From assembly GCF_029689925.1 (NCBI RefSeq), contig NZ_CP121445.1:3952501-4016500 (forward strand): a stretch of 64,000 bases of DNA, in the 5' to 3' direction. Origin of the DNA: Anaerocolumna sp. AGMB13025. Lineage in GTDB: Bacteria > Bacillota > Clostridia > Lachnospirales > Lachnospiraceae. The notes below the pieces were generated by a model. It was not told the DNA's origin, made no database searches, and saw only the letters and a program-made list of their open reading frames with translations. Shown in pieces: positions 57,054 to 64,000 of this stretch; position 1 is the first letter of the stretch, and every line of letters starts with the position of its first letter. The translations under genes and the position numbers were made by a program.

Positions 57054-57761
57054 TCAGCTTTCAAATCCTGCCGTATCATCTACTGGAAGTGAAAACAGAA
57101 TACCTTTCGCTTTTGTATTTATCCCTACGGACTTATTTACCTCCTCCATAATACCTTCTTTATCTTCCTTTTTAGCTAAAATCAGTATCAGTTCTCTCTC
57201 CGGCCAAATCGCAATTTCCAGAAACTTAGCAGCTTCTGAATTACCGATACCACGGGCATGTATAATTGTTCCGCCGGAAGCTCCTCTTGATTTAGCCGCC
57301 TCCATGGCTTGGTCTGAAAAACCCTGGGCTACTACTATCACAATAAGTTCATATATTCTTTCCGGTTTCATTGGCTTCTCCTCTTCTCCAGATTCTCTGA
57401 CTATTATATTTCCATTCATTTGATCTTTATCTAAACGGGCCATTATACTGCTCATACAGCATAAGGGTACGGTAAATGCAATTCCTTTTCCAGGCTGTTT
57501 AAAGTCCATCTTCTCATAAAGCTGCTGGATTATAGTATCTATTTGGTTTTCAGCAATAATACTAACTACAATATTCTTCCTGGTCTCGCCTAATCCCAGA
57601 AAATCAAGCATTTCAGAGCCGGCAGTCCCCCGTCCATGGGATACCAGATGCAGCGGGACATGCTGTGCTAAATATATATCTGTAAGCAGTCTTTCACTAC
57701 CGCAATCTACAATTGTTATTAAAACCTTCATTTTTACAGGTTTAGGATTATTATTATCCAT
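57054..57761 (-). CDS. Tandem PII-like signalling protein
   Basis: A 235-residue protein formed by two PII-like ferredoxin-fold domains. Domain 1 (about 11-110) has MKVLITIVDCGSERLLTDIY, HGRGTAGSEMLDFLGLGE and GKGIAFTVPL. Domain 2 (about 130-230) has YELIVIVVAQGFSDQAMEA, GASGGTIIHARGIGN and AKGILFSLPV. GASGGTIIHARG resembles the T-loop start of GlnB proteins. PII proteins bind effectors such as ATP and 2-oxoglutarate and control transporters. It lies 16 bp downstream of a DUF1538 membrane protein gene. Start: ATG at 57761 with AAGGAG upstream. Confidence 0.85.
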   Translation of the reverse strand: MDNNNPKPVKMKVLITIVDCGSERLLTDIYLAQHVPLHLVSHGRGTAGSEMLDFLGLGETRKNIVVSIIAENQIDTIIQQLYEKMDFKQPGKGIAFTVPLCCMSSIMARLDKDQMNGNIIVRESGEEEKPMKPERIYELIVIVVAQGFSDQAMEAAKSRGASGGTIIHARGIGNSEAAKFLEIAIWPERELILILAKKEDKEGIMEEVNKSVGINTKAKGILFSLPVDDTAGFES

Positions 57762-57777
57762 AATAGCTCCTTCCAAA

Positions 57778-59427
57778 TTACATTATATTCTTTTTATCCG
57801 TAAAACCGATTTCAGAATCAGTTGTCAGTTTATCGGTAAGCTTTTCATACTCATGTTTTTCAAATTCTTCCTTTTCAACTTCAAATACCTCATCCTCAAA
57901 CACTTCATCCTCAATATCAAAATAAATAAAATCATCCTCGCTGACTAGTTCATTGATATCCTCAAGAGCCAGTGAAGACCGGCTTCGCAGTTTATATAAA
58001 ATTCCCAGTCCCTGGATAGTAATAAGCGGTGTCAGGGCAACCATTGCTACAATACCAAAAGCATCCATTAGCATATTGCCGTTAACGGCATCACAGGCTC
58101 CCATTGCCATCGGCAGAAGAAAGGTTGCAGTCATAGGACCAGAGGCAACACCACCTGAATCGAATGCAATAGAGGTGAATATCGGAGGTACAAAAAAAGT
58201 CATGATAATAGCAAGCAGATAACCTGGTATAATCAGATACCAGAGAGAAAGTCCCGTGGATACCCGGAGCATGGATAATCCTACGGATATGGCCACACCG
58301 ATGGAAAAACTAAGCTGCATTTGCCTGCCGGTGATAGACCCTTCCGTAATATCTTCTACCTGCTTGTTAAGAACGTGTACGGCTGGTTCCGCTGATACTA
58401 TAACAAAACCGATTACCATTCCCAGAGGAACTAACAGCCACTTAAATGCTCCGCCAATGATAGTGCTTCCAATAAAATACCCTACCGGCATAAACCCAAC
58501 ATTAACACCGGTCAGAAATAAAACAAGTCCAAGATACGTATAAATCAGACCAATTCCTATTTTAATCAGCTGCCTAAGGGGAAGCTTTAACACCAGAAAC
58601 TGAAACAGGGCAAAAAACAGAAGAATCGGCAGCAAAGCCAACGCCACTTCTTTTATATAAAGAGGTATATGAGTTAAAAACTCTTTCATAATTAAAAACA
58701 GGTTATTAATTTCTGATATGGATATGTCTGCATATTCCGAACCGGAGGGACGGTAGAAAATACCAAGAATCAAGACTGCCAGGATAGGACCTACCGAGCA
58801 AAGTGCAACTAGACCAAAGCTGTCTTCCTGTGAAGTTTTATCACTTCGAACGGCAGCCATACCGATACCAAGAGCCATAATAAAGGGGACAGTTATCGGA
58901 CCGGTCGTTACTCCGCCGGAATCAAAAGCAACTGCCAGAAAATTAGATGGAGTAAATGCTGCTATTAGAAATACCGCACCATATAAGACAATCAGAATAT
59001 GTGATAACTTAATCTGCAATAACGTTCGGAGCAACGCCACCACTAAAAAGATGCCAACACCAATGGCAACCGACCAAATCAGAACGGGGTCCGGAACACC
59101 CGGTGTCTGCCTTGCCAACACCTGCAGATCCGGTTCCGCTATAGTAATTATGACTCCCATTAAAAATGTTACCGGAATCAAGAGCCAAATCTTACGTGAC
59201 TGGGTTAGATAAGCTCCGATCTTTTCCCCCATAATCATCATAGATACATCTGCTCCCAAAGTAAATAACCCCATACCAAATATCAGCAGGACTGCTCCAA
59301 TAAAAAACATGGTCAATGCTCCTGACGGCATTGGCACAATTGTCAGATGTAAGATGAGAACCAATACGCTAATGGGCAATACTGAAGTAAGGGACTCTTT
59401 GGTTTTTAATACAAAGTTTTTATTCAT
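57778..59427 (-). CDS. DUF1538 membrane protein with internal duplication
   Basis: A 549-residue integral membrane protein with about 12-14 helices. It contains two related halves. The signature AFDSGGVTTGPITVPFIMAL occurs near residue 165-190 and its counterpart AFDSGGVASGPMTATFLLPM near 415-440, so each half carries one DUF1538 unit. The C-terminal ~50 residues are strongly acidic (DIEDEVFEDEVFEVE). AAAGGCGG precedes ATG at 59427. With the following tandem PII-like gene it makes a probable two-gene operon, suggesting a transporter or channel regulated by a PII-like subunit. Confidence 0.9.
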   Translation of the reverse strand: MNKNFVLKTKESLTSVLPISVLVLILHLTIVPMPSGALTMFFIGAVLLIFGMGLFTLGADVSMMIMGEKIGAYLTQSRKIWLLIPVTFLMGVIITIAEPDLQVLARQTPGVPDPVLIWSVAIGVGIFLVVALLRTLLQIKLSHILIVLYGAVFLIAAFTPSNFLAVAFDSGGVTTGPITVPFIMALGIGMAAVRSDKTSQEDSFGLVALCSVGPILAVLILGIFYRPSGSEYADISISEINNLFLIMKEFLTHIPLYIKEVALALLPILLFFALFQFLVLKLPLRQLIKIGIGLIYTYLGLVLFLTGVNVGFMPVGYFIGSTIIGGAFKWLLVPLGMVIGFVIVSAEPAVHVLNKQVEDITEGSITGRQMQLSFSIGVAISVGLSMLRVSTGLSLWYLIIPGYLLAIIMTFFVPPIFTSIAFDSGGVASGPMTATFLLPMAMGACDAVNGNMLMDAFGIVAMVALTPLITIQGLGILYKLRSRSSLALEDINELVSEDDFIYFDIEDEVFEDEVFEVEKEEFEKHEYEKLTDKLTTDSEIGFTDKKNIM

Positions 59428-59653
59428 TTAACACCGCCTTTAAATCATATTGTCAACTAGTTACAGTGCGGGATATTGCACAAAATATCTTCTATATCCT
59501 TCTCGAGTTGCCATAATTTGTTTGTTTTTTGTATCAAAATTAAAATGGGATCGCCAATTGATATGCCTATCTATTCATAAGCTGAGGCTTCTAATTTCCT
59601 AAGAGGTCTCCGACAATATTACATACATAGCAAAATTGATTATTTAATCATAG

Positions 59654-59800
59654 TTTAAAAGAGAATATAAGTATGAATGGAAGCTGCAATATAAAGGTGC
59701 TGCCAAACGAATTCTTTCAACCGTTGAAACTTATTCACGTTTAGTATGTGGCTATATCGCAAAGAAAACTCACGATATGCAAAAGAGATGTAAAAATTAG
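59654..59800 (+). pseudogene. Open C-terminal gene fragment, origin unknown
   Basis: A 48-codon plus-strand open stretch ends at TAG 59798-59800. It reads REYKYEWKLQYKGAAKRIL and later VETYSRLVCGYIAKKTHD. It looks protein-like but has no start, no ribosome site and no recognised family. The rest of 59428-60085 has no supported gene. Confidence 0.35.
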
Positions 59801-60085
59801 AAGTATCCTGACAAAAACTAATTCGTAATTTGATAATAAGGGCAAATTAAGAGATAAGAATAGAAGTTATCTTTCTCAATATGTCCTCCTTTCCAATTAA
59901 TTCTAACCTATTTAGCTACAATAATCAATAAAAATAGAAATTTTTCTATAATTAATCATTTTGAGTTCAAAGAGTCTGACCCCTATTCTCTGTAATGACA
60001 CGCTGTTACTTCAGCGTTAAATACCTTGATACGACATGACATCCTTTGGAGGAATTTAATGAACAGGACGAACTTTACTCAAAAA

Positions 60086-60178
60086 AAGGACTGCCTTTAT
60101 CTGATTATAAGACCTTCACCCAAGGGTCTTTTCCCCGGTCAAAGCCCTGTTAATCAGATAAGTTACGGCAGCCCTTTA
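60086..60178 (-). terminator. Large nested terminator of the EF-G-like gene
   Basis: AAGGACTGCC...TATCTGATTA pairs with TAATCAGATA...GGCAGCCCTT over about 25 positions. An inner AGACC/GGTCT hairpin lies in the loop. On the minus strand the structure ends in TTTTTTT. It starts about 85 bp after the gene's stop codon. Confidence 0.85.
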
Positions 60179-60261
60179 CCCATACATATTTGGTAAATCT
60201 TTAATTCTTACAAGGGACTTAATTAGTTCTTAGGATTCTCGAATTAGTAAATAAAGCTCCT

Positions 60262-62352
60262 TTATTCACCACTTGCTATTAATTCCTTCTCATTTTCTTC
60301 AATCACTTTTTGCTGAATATCAGAAGGTGCCTGCTCATAACGGTTAAACTCATAGGAGAATTCCCCGGCTCCTCCGGTCATGGAGCGTAAGTCGGTGGAG
60401 TATCCATAAAGCTCAGAAAGAGGAATATCCGCTAATACTTCCTGTTTGCCCCCATGAATTGGATTCATGCCTAAGACTCTGCCCCGGCGTTTATTTAAAT
60501 CTCCCATAATATCACCGGTATATTTATCCGGTATAATTACCCTTAGGGAAGCTATTGGCTCTAATAATACCGGTGAAGCCTCCATAAAGCCTTGTTTAAA
60601 AGCCTGGATTGTAGCCATCTTAAAGGCCATCTCTGAGGAATCTACCGGATGATAGGAACCATCTACTAAAGTAGCTTTTAATCCCACCACCGGATAACCG
60701 GCAACCGGTCCTTTTAAGATACATTCCGCAATTCCTTTTTCCACTGCCGGGAAATAATTCTTTGGGACAGAACCGCCGAATACTTTCTCTGCAAATTCAT
60801 AAGGCTCTTCCATATTACCCGAGGGTTCAAATTCAATATGCACATCCCCATACTGACCATGACCACCGGATTGCTTCTTATATTTACCCTGTATCCGTAC
60901 CTTTTTGCGCAGTGTCTCCCGAAAGGGTACTCTGGGCTTCATTATGTCAATATCTACTTTATATTTCGTCTGTAGCTTACTCACAACTACCTCTAACTGC
61001 TGATCACCAATACCATACAACAAAGTCTGCCGGTTTTCTTTATCATTAACCACTTTCAGGGTCAGATCCTCATCCATTAGTTTGCCCAGAGCCTGGGAAA
61101 CCTTATCATCATCTCCTTTATTTCTGGTCTTAAAACGCTGATACGTATAGGGTTTTGATATTTCGGCTCTTTCATATTCCACCGGCTGGGTCTTGGAGGA
61201 GAGTGTATCACCTGTTACCGTATCTGACAACTTTCCAATAGCACCAATATCGCCGGCATGGAGTTCCGTTACTTCAATTTGCTCTTTTCCTCTTAATATA
61301 TAAAGTCTTGAAATCTTTTCTTCTGTATCCTTATCGGCATTATATATGGTGGAATCAGATTTTAAAACTCCGGAGCATACTTTGATTAATGAGAATTTAC
61401 CGATAAACGGATCGGCTATGGTCTTAAATACTTTTGCTGTCATTGGCAGCTTTTCATCATAATTAGCCACGAAAACCTCTTTTGTCTTTAAATTGCTGCC
61501 GGTTATTTCCTTTTTATTCGGTGATGGGAAATACTTTTCTATTGCCTGCAAAAGCATGGTTGCTCCCTGGGCATTTAATCCGGAACCCATCAATACCGGA
61601 ACTAATGTCCCGTCTGTTACATTATTTCTAAGGGCAAGAGAAATCTCTTCCGGAGTAAATTCTTCACCTGCAAAATATTTTTCCATTAATTCTTCACTAG
61701 TCTCTGCCACAGCATCCAAAAGAGTTTCACGGAACTTTGTTAAGTTCTCCTGGGAGTAATCCGGAACTTCACATTCCTCATATTTGCCCATAGCTGTAAA
61801 TCTTCTTCCAGCCATCTTTACTACATTGACAAACCCTACAAATTTTTCATTCTCCCGTATAGGTATATGAAACGGGGCTATTTTTTTCCCGTAATTTTCA
61901 GTTAAATCTTCAACAACCTGACGATAACTTGCATTATCATCATCCATATCTGTTACAAAAAACATTCTCGGCAGATTATACTTTTCACAATAATCCCAAG
62001 CTTTTGTTGTTCCTACTTCAACTCCTGCTTTGGCAGAAATCACTATAACAGCTGCATCAGCAGCACTTATGGCTTCCTCCACTTCCCCAACAAAATCAAA
62101 ATAACCTGGAGTATCCAAAATATTAATCTTGGTATCCTCCCAAATAACAGGTACCACCGTCGTGCTGATTGAAAAAAGACGTTTCACTTCTTCCTTATCA
62201 TAATCACTGATGGTATTACCCTCTTCAATCTTACCTTGACGCTTTGTAATTCCTGTTGTGTAGGCCATGGCTTCGACTAAAGTCGTCTTGCCACAGCCAC
62301 CGTGGCCCAACAATACAACATTTCGAATCTTTTCTGAAGTGTAAACATTCAT
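60262..62352 (-). CDS. Elongation factor G-like GTPase (FusA2 type)
   Basis: A 696-residue translational GTPase-like protein. Walker A is GHGGCGKTTLVEAMAY (about 16-31). Switch II is NILDTPGYFDFVGEVEEA. The guanine-specificity NKxD motif of EF-G is replaced by FVTDMDDDN. Domains II-V follow, including YADVHIEFEP-like HGQYGDVHIEF and GRVLGMNPIHGGKQEV. Start: MNVYTSEKIRN at 62352 with GGAGG 8 nt upstream. This EF-G-like subgroup is common in Clostridia beside the true FusA. Its role is not established. Confidence 0.9.
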   Translation of the reverse strand: MNVYTSEKIRNVVLLGHGGCGKTTLVEAMAYTTGITKRQGKIEEGNTISDYDKEEVKRLFSISTTVVPVIWEDTKINILDTPGYFDFVGEVEEAISAADAAVIVISAKAGVEVGTTKAWDYCEKYNLPRMFFVTDMDDDNASYRQVVEDLTENYGKKIAPFHIPIRENEKFVGFVNVVKMAGRRFTAMGKYEECEVPDYSQENLTKFRETLLDAVAETSEELMEKYFAGEEFTPEEISLALRNNVTDGTLVPVLMGSGLNAQGATMLLQAIEKYFPSPNKKEITGSNLKTKEVFVANYDEKLPMTAKVFKTIADPFIGKFSLIKVCSGVLKSDSTIYNADKDTEEKISRLYILRGKEQIEVTELHAGDIGAIGKLSDTVTGDTLSSKTQPVEYERAEISKPYTYQRFKTRNKGDDDKVSQALGKLMDEDLTLKVVNDKENRQTLLYGIGDQQLEVVVSKLQTKYKVDIDIMKPRVPFRETLRKKVRIQGKYKKQSGGHGQYGDVHIEFEPSGNMEEPYEFAEKVFGGSVPKNYFPAVEKGIAECILKGPVAGYPVVGLKATLVDGSYHPVDSSEMAFKMATIQAFKQGFMEASPVLLEPIASLRVIIPDKYTGDIMGDLNKRRGRVLGMNPIHGGKQEVLADIPLSELYGYSTDLRSMTGGAGEFSYEFNRYEQAPSDIQQKVIEENEKELIASGE

Positions 62353-62604
62353 CCTTTTTTCCTCCATTACTTAATATTTTTGTACATCCTAAAACTGTTT
62401 TCCGAGAATTAAGGCACTTATTATTTTCCTGTACCTATGTCTATATTTTACTAAAAGTTGTTAGAATTTACAACTATTTTATACCAGTTTAACAAATATA
62501 TTTATTACTCTTGATAAATGATATAACATTATAATCAAGTATTTTTATTTATTTTACTCATTATTGTATTTTATTACTTTTTCAGACTTTTTTCGTTTTG
62601 TTTG

Positions 62605-62649
62605 CGCTTTAAACCGTTACGCTTTAAACTGTTACGCTTTAATGTTTTA
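62605..62649. repeat. 15-bp tandem repeat upstream of aroF
   Basis: CGCTTTAAACCGTTA begins at 62605, 62620 and 62635 in exact 15-bp steps; the third copy is diverged. It ends 6 bp before the -35 box of the aroF promoter. Confidence 0.8.
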
Positions 62650-62654
62650 CAGTA

Positions 62655-62683
62655 TTGACATACTTGCCGGTTTGGGGTAAAAT
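62655..62683 (+). promoter_or_regulatory. Strong promoter of the aroF-tyrA operon
   Basis: A perfect TTGACA (62655-62660), a 17-bp spacer and TAAAAT (62678-62683). The leader is about 120 nt and contains a GGAGAA/TTCTCC inverted repeat near 62743-62788. Confidence 0.85.
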
Positions 62684-62813
62684 AAGCATCAGATTTACAT
62701 AAATGATTGACCATAGCGGCAAAATAATGCAAAATAATATTAGGAGAATTACGTTCGATCAGACTTCTTCATAGATTGATAGTTCTCCCAAAAAGAAAGG
62801 TTTAGGTATCAAT

Positions 62814-63827
62814 ATGATAATAGTAATGAAACCCGGTGCGAAAAAGGAATCCATCCAGAACATAATTAACATAATTGAAGGAAAAGGCTTAACTGCTCAT
62901 ATTTCTGACGGTAAAGAAGTAACCATTATAGGCGTTGTCGGAGATAAGACAAGGCTTCAGGATCAGAATCTTGAAATTGCGGAAGATGTGGATAAAATCG
63001 TACCTGTTACAGAAAGCTACAAGTTGGCTAATAAAAAATTTCATCCGGAACCTTCGGTTATTAAAGTAGGCAATGCAGTAATCGGCGGAGATGAATTAAT
63101 TATTATGTCCGGTCCCTGTGCGGTTGAGAGCAGGTCTCAACTCCTTGAAACTGCCCATGCTATTAAAAAAGCCGGGGCACAGATACTTCGCGGCGGAGCC
63201 TACAAACCAAGGACCTCCCCCTATGCTTTCCAGGGTCTGGAGGAGGAAGGTCTAAAGTTTATGAAGGAGGCCAGAGAAGAAACCGGTCTGGCAGTCGTAT
63301 GTGAGGTAACCAGCCTGGCAGCGATTGAAGCTGCTGTGAATTATGTGGATATGCTTCAAATAGGTGCACGAAATATGCAGAACTTTTATCTGCTTAAGGA
63401 AGCCGGCAAAACAGGTCTTCCCGTATTATTAAAACGCGGACTTTCCGCCACAATTGACGAATGGTTAAATGCTTCCGAATATATCATCGCAGAAGGTAAT
63501 CCGAATGTAGTCCTGTGTGAGCGGGGGATCCGAACCTTTGAAACTGCGACCCGTAATACCCTTGATATCAGTGCGGTTCCTGTTATTAAAGACAAGAGCC
63601 ACTTACCGATTATCGTTGATCCAAGCCATGCCACCGGTGTAAGAAAATATGTAAAACCTCTGGCTATGTGTGCAGTGGCTGCCGGTGCGGACGGACTTAT
63701 GATTGAAGCCCATCCAAATCCTGCGATTGCTTTATCAGACGGACCTCAGTCCCTAACATTTCCCCAGCTTGAAGAATTATGTGCCGAACTAAGACCTTTA
63801 GCTTCGATTATGGGCAAAAAATTTTAA
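62814..63827 (+). CDS. aroF: 3-deoxy-7-phosphoheptulonate synthase (type I-beta)
   Basis: A 337-residue DAHP synthase, first enzyme of the shikimate pathway. An N-terminal ~70-residue ferredoxin/ACT-like regulatory domain (MIIVMKPGAKKESIQNI) is followed by the TIM-barrel. Motifs: MSGPCAVESRSQLLETA, ILRGGAYKPRTSPYAFQG, QIGARNMQNF, LLKRGLSATIDEWLNA, and metal His regions in PIIVDPSHATG. AAAGG precedes the ATG. It is followed by prephenate dehydrogenase. Feedback by an aromatic amino acid through the N-terminal domain is likely but not shown. Confidence 0.96.
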   Translation: MIIVMKPGAKKESIQNIINIIEGKGLTAHISDGKEVTIIGVVGDKTRLQDQNLEIAEDVDKIVPVTESYKLANKKFHPEPSVIKVGNAVIGGDELIIMSGPCAVESRSQLLETAHAIKKAGAQILRGGAYKPRTSPYAFQGLEEEGLKFMKEAREETGLAVVCEVTSLAAIEAAVNYVDMLQIGARNMQNFYLLKEAGKTGLPVLLKRGLSATIDEWLNASEYIIAEGNPNVVLCERGIRTFETATRNTLDISAVPVIKDKSHLPIIVDPSHATGVRKYVKPLAMCAVAAGADGLMIEAHPNPAIALSDGPQSLTFPQLEELCAELRPLASIMGKKF

Positions 63828-63847
63828 ATCCTGTCAGGAGATAACTT

Positions 63848-64000
63848 ATGAATGATATAACGGTTGGCTTTATTGGTTTTGGTTTGATAGGCGGCTCTAT
63901 CGCCAGAGGATTAAAAGATAGGAATCCGAACAATACAATCATCGCTTATAATTATAATAAGCACAAACTGGGTAACGGTCTTAAGGAAGCACTTGAAGAT
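63848..64000 (+). CDS. tyrA: Prephenate dehydrogenase, N-terminal part
   Basis: Partial gene cut by the right window edge; 51 residues are visible. MNDITVGFIGFGLIGGSIAR is the NAD-binding GxGxxG fold of TyrA proteins, and AYNYNKHKLG continues the Rossmann strand. CAGGAG lies before the ATG. It follows aroF by 20 bp, so it belongs to the same aromatic operon. The shikimate-to-tyrosine context supports the call. Confidence 0.85.
   Translation, partial: MNDITVGFIGFGLIGGSIARGLKDRNPNNTIIAYNYNKHKLGNGLKEALED

Overview
The window looks like chromosome of a low-GC Gram-positive anaerobe of the class Clostridia, most likely a Lachnospiraceae member close to Lachnoclostridium phytofermentans or Anaerocolumna. 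This is inference from AT-rich DNA, strong AGGAGG-type ribosome sites, gene content (rhamnose pathway, type III glutamine synthetase, GTG-started serC, DUF1538, DUF1015, YgiQ) and a glmS ribozyme. No tRNA, rRNA, CRISPR array or intact insertion sequence was seen.

Layout. 1-9.2 kb is sugar catabolism: a ribose/rhamnose-type ABC importer (partial permease plus double ATPase), a divergent YesM/YesN-type two-component system, then rhaA and rhaB. 9.3-11.9 kb holds a glmS ribozyme and glmS. 12-19 kb holds a flavoprotein, a LacI regulator, a TruA paralogue whose catalytic Asp is Glu, type III glutamine synthetase and an MscS channel. 19.2-23.2 kb is a manA-DUF624-glgB operon, preceded by a 310-bp nested palindrome. 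23.9-34.3 kb is envelope and transport: an S-layer-anchored YcdB-like protein, azlCD, DUF1015, a BlaI/BlaR-like pair, alkaline phosphatase and YibE/F. 34.6-42.1 kb is amino-acid metabolism: serC-serA, ilvD-ilvB and pepT.

42.1-50.0 kb is an accessory island of small secreted, membrane and acetyltransferase genes mixed with decayed fragments. Two of these are duplicated pieces of neighbouring sequence: the 3' end of a GNAT gene and the efp terminator. 50-54 kb returns to core genes: yqeG-aroK-aroQ-efp, an aldose-epimerase homologue and a class I amidotransferase hydrolase. 54-64 kb holds YgiQ with a repetitive tail, a two-gene operon of a duplicated DUF1538 membrane protein and a tandem PII-like protein, an EF-G-like GTPase, and the start of an aromatic operon (DAHP synthase, then a partial prephenate dehydrogenase).

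The most promising unfamiliar items are the DUF1538/tandem-PII operon, the palindrome at 23.3-23.6 kb, the Glu-substituted TruA, the XRE-GNAT fusion with an internal ribosome site, and a recurring class of short degenerate tandem arrays (15-23-bp units) in intergenic DNA.
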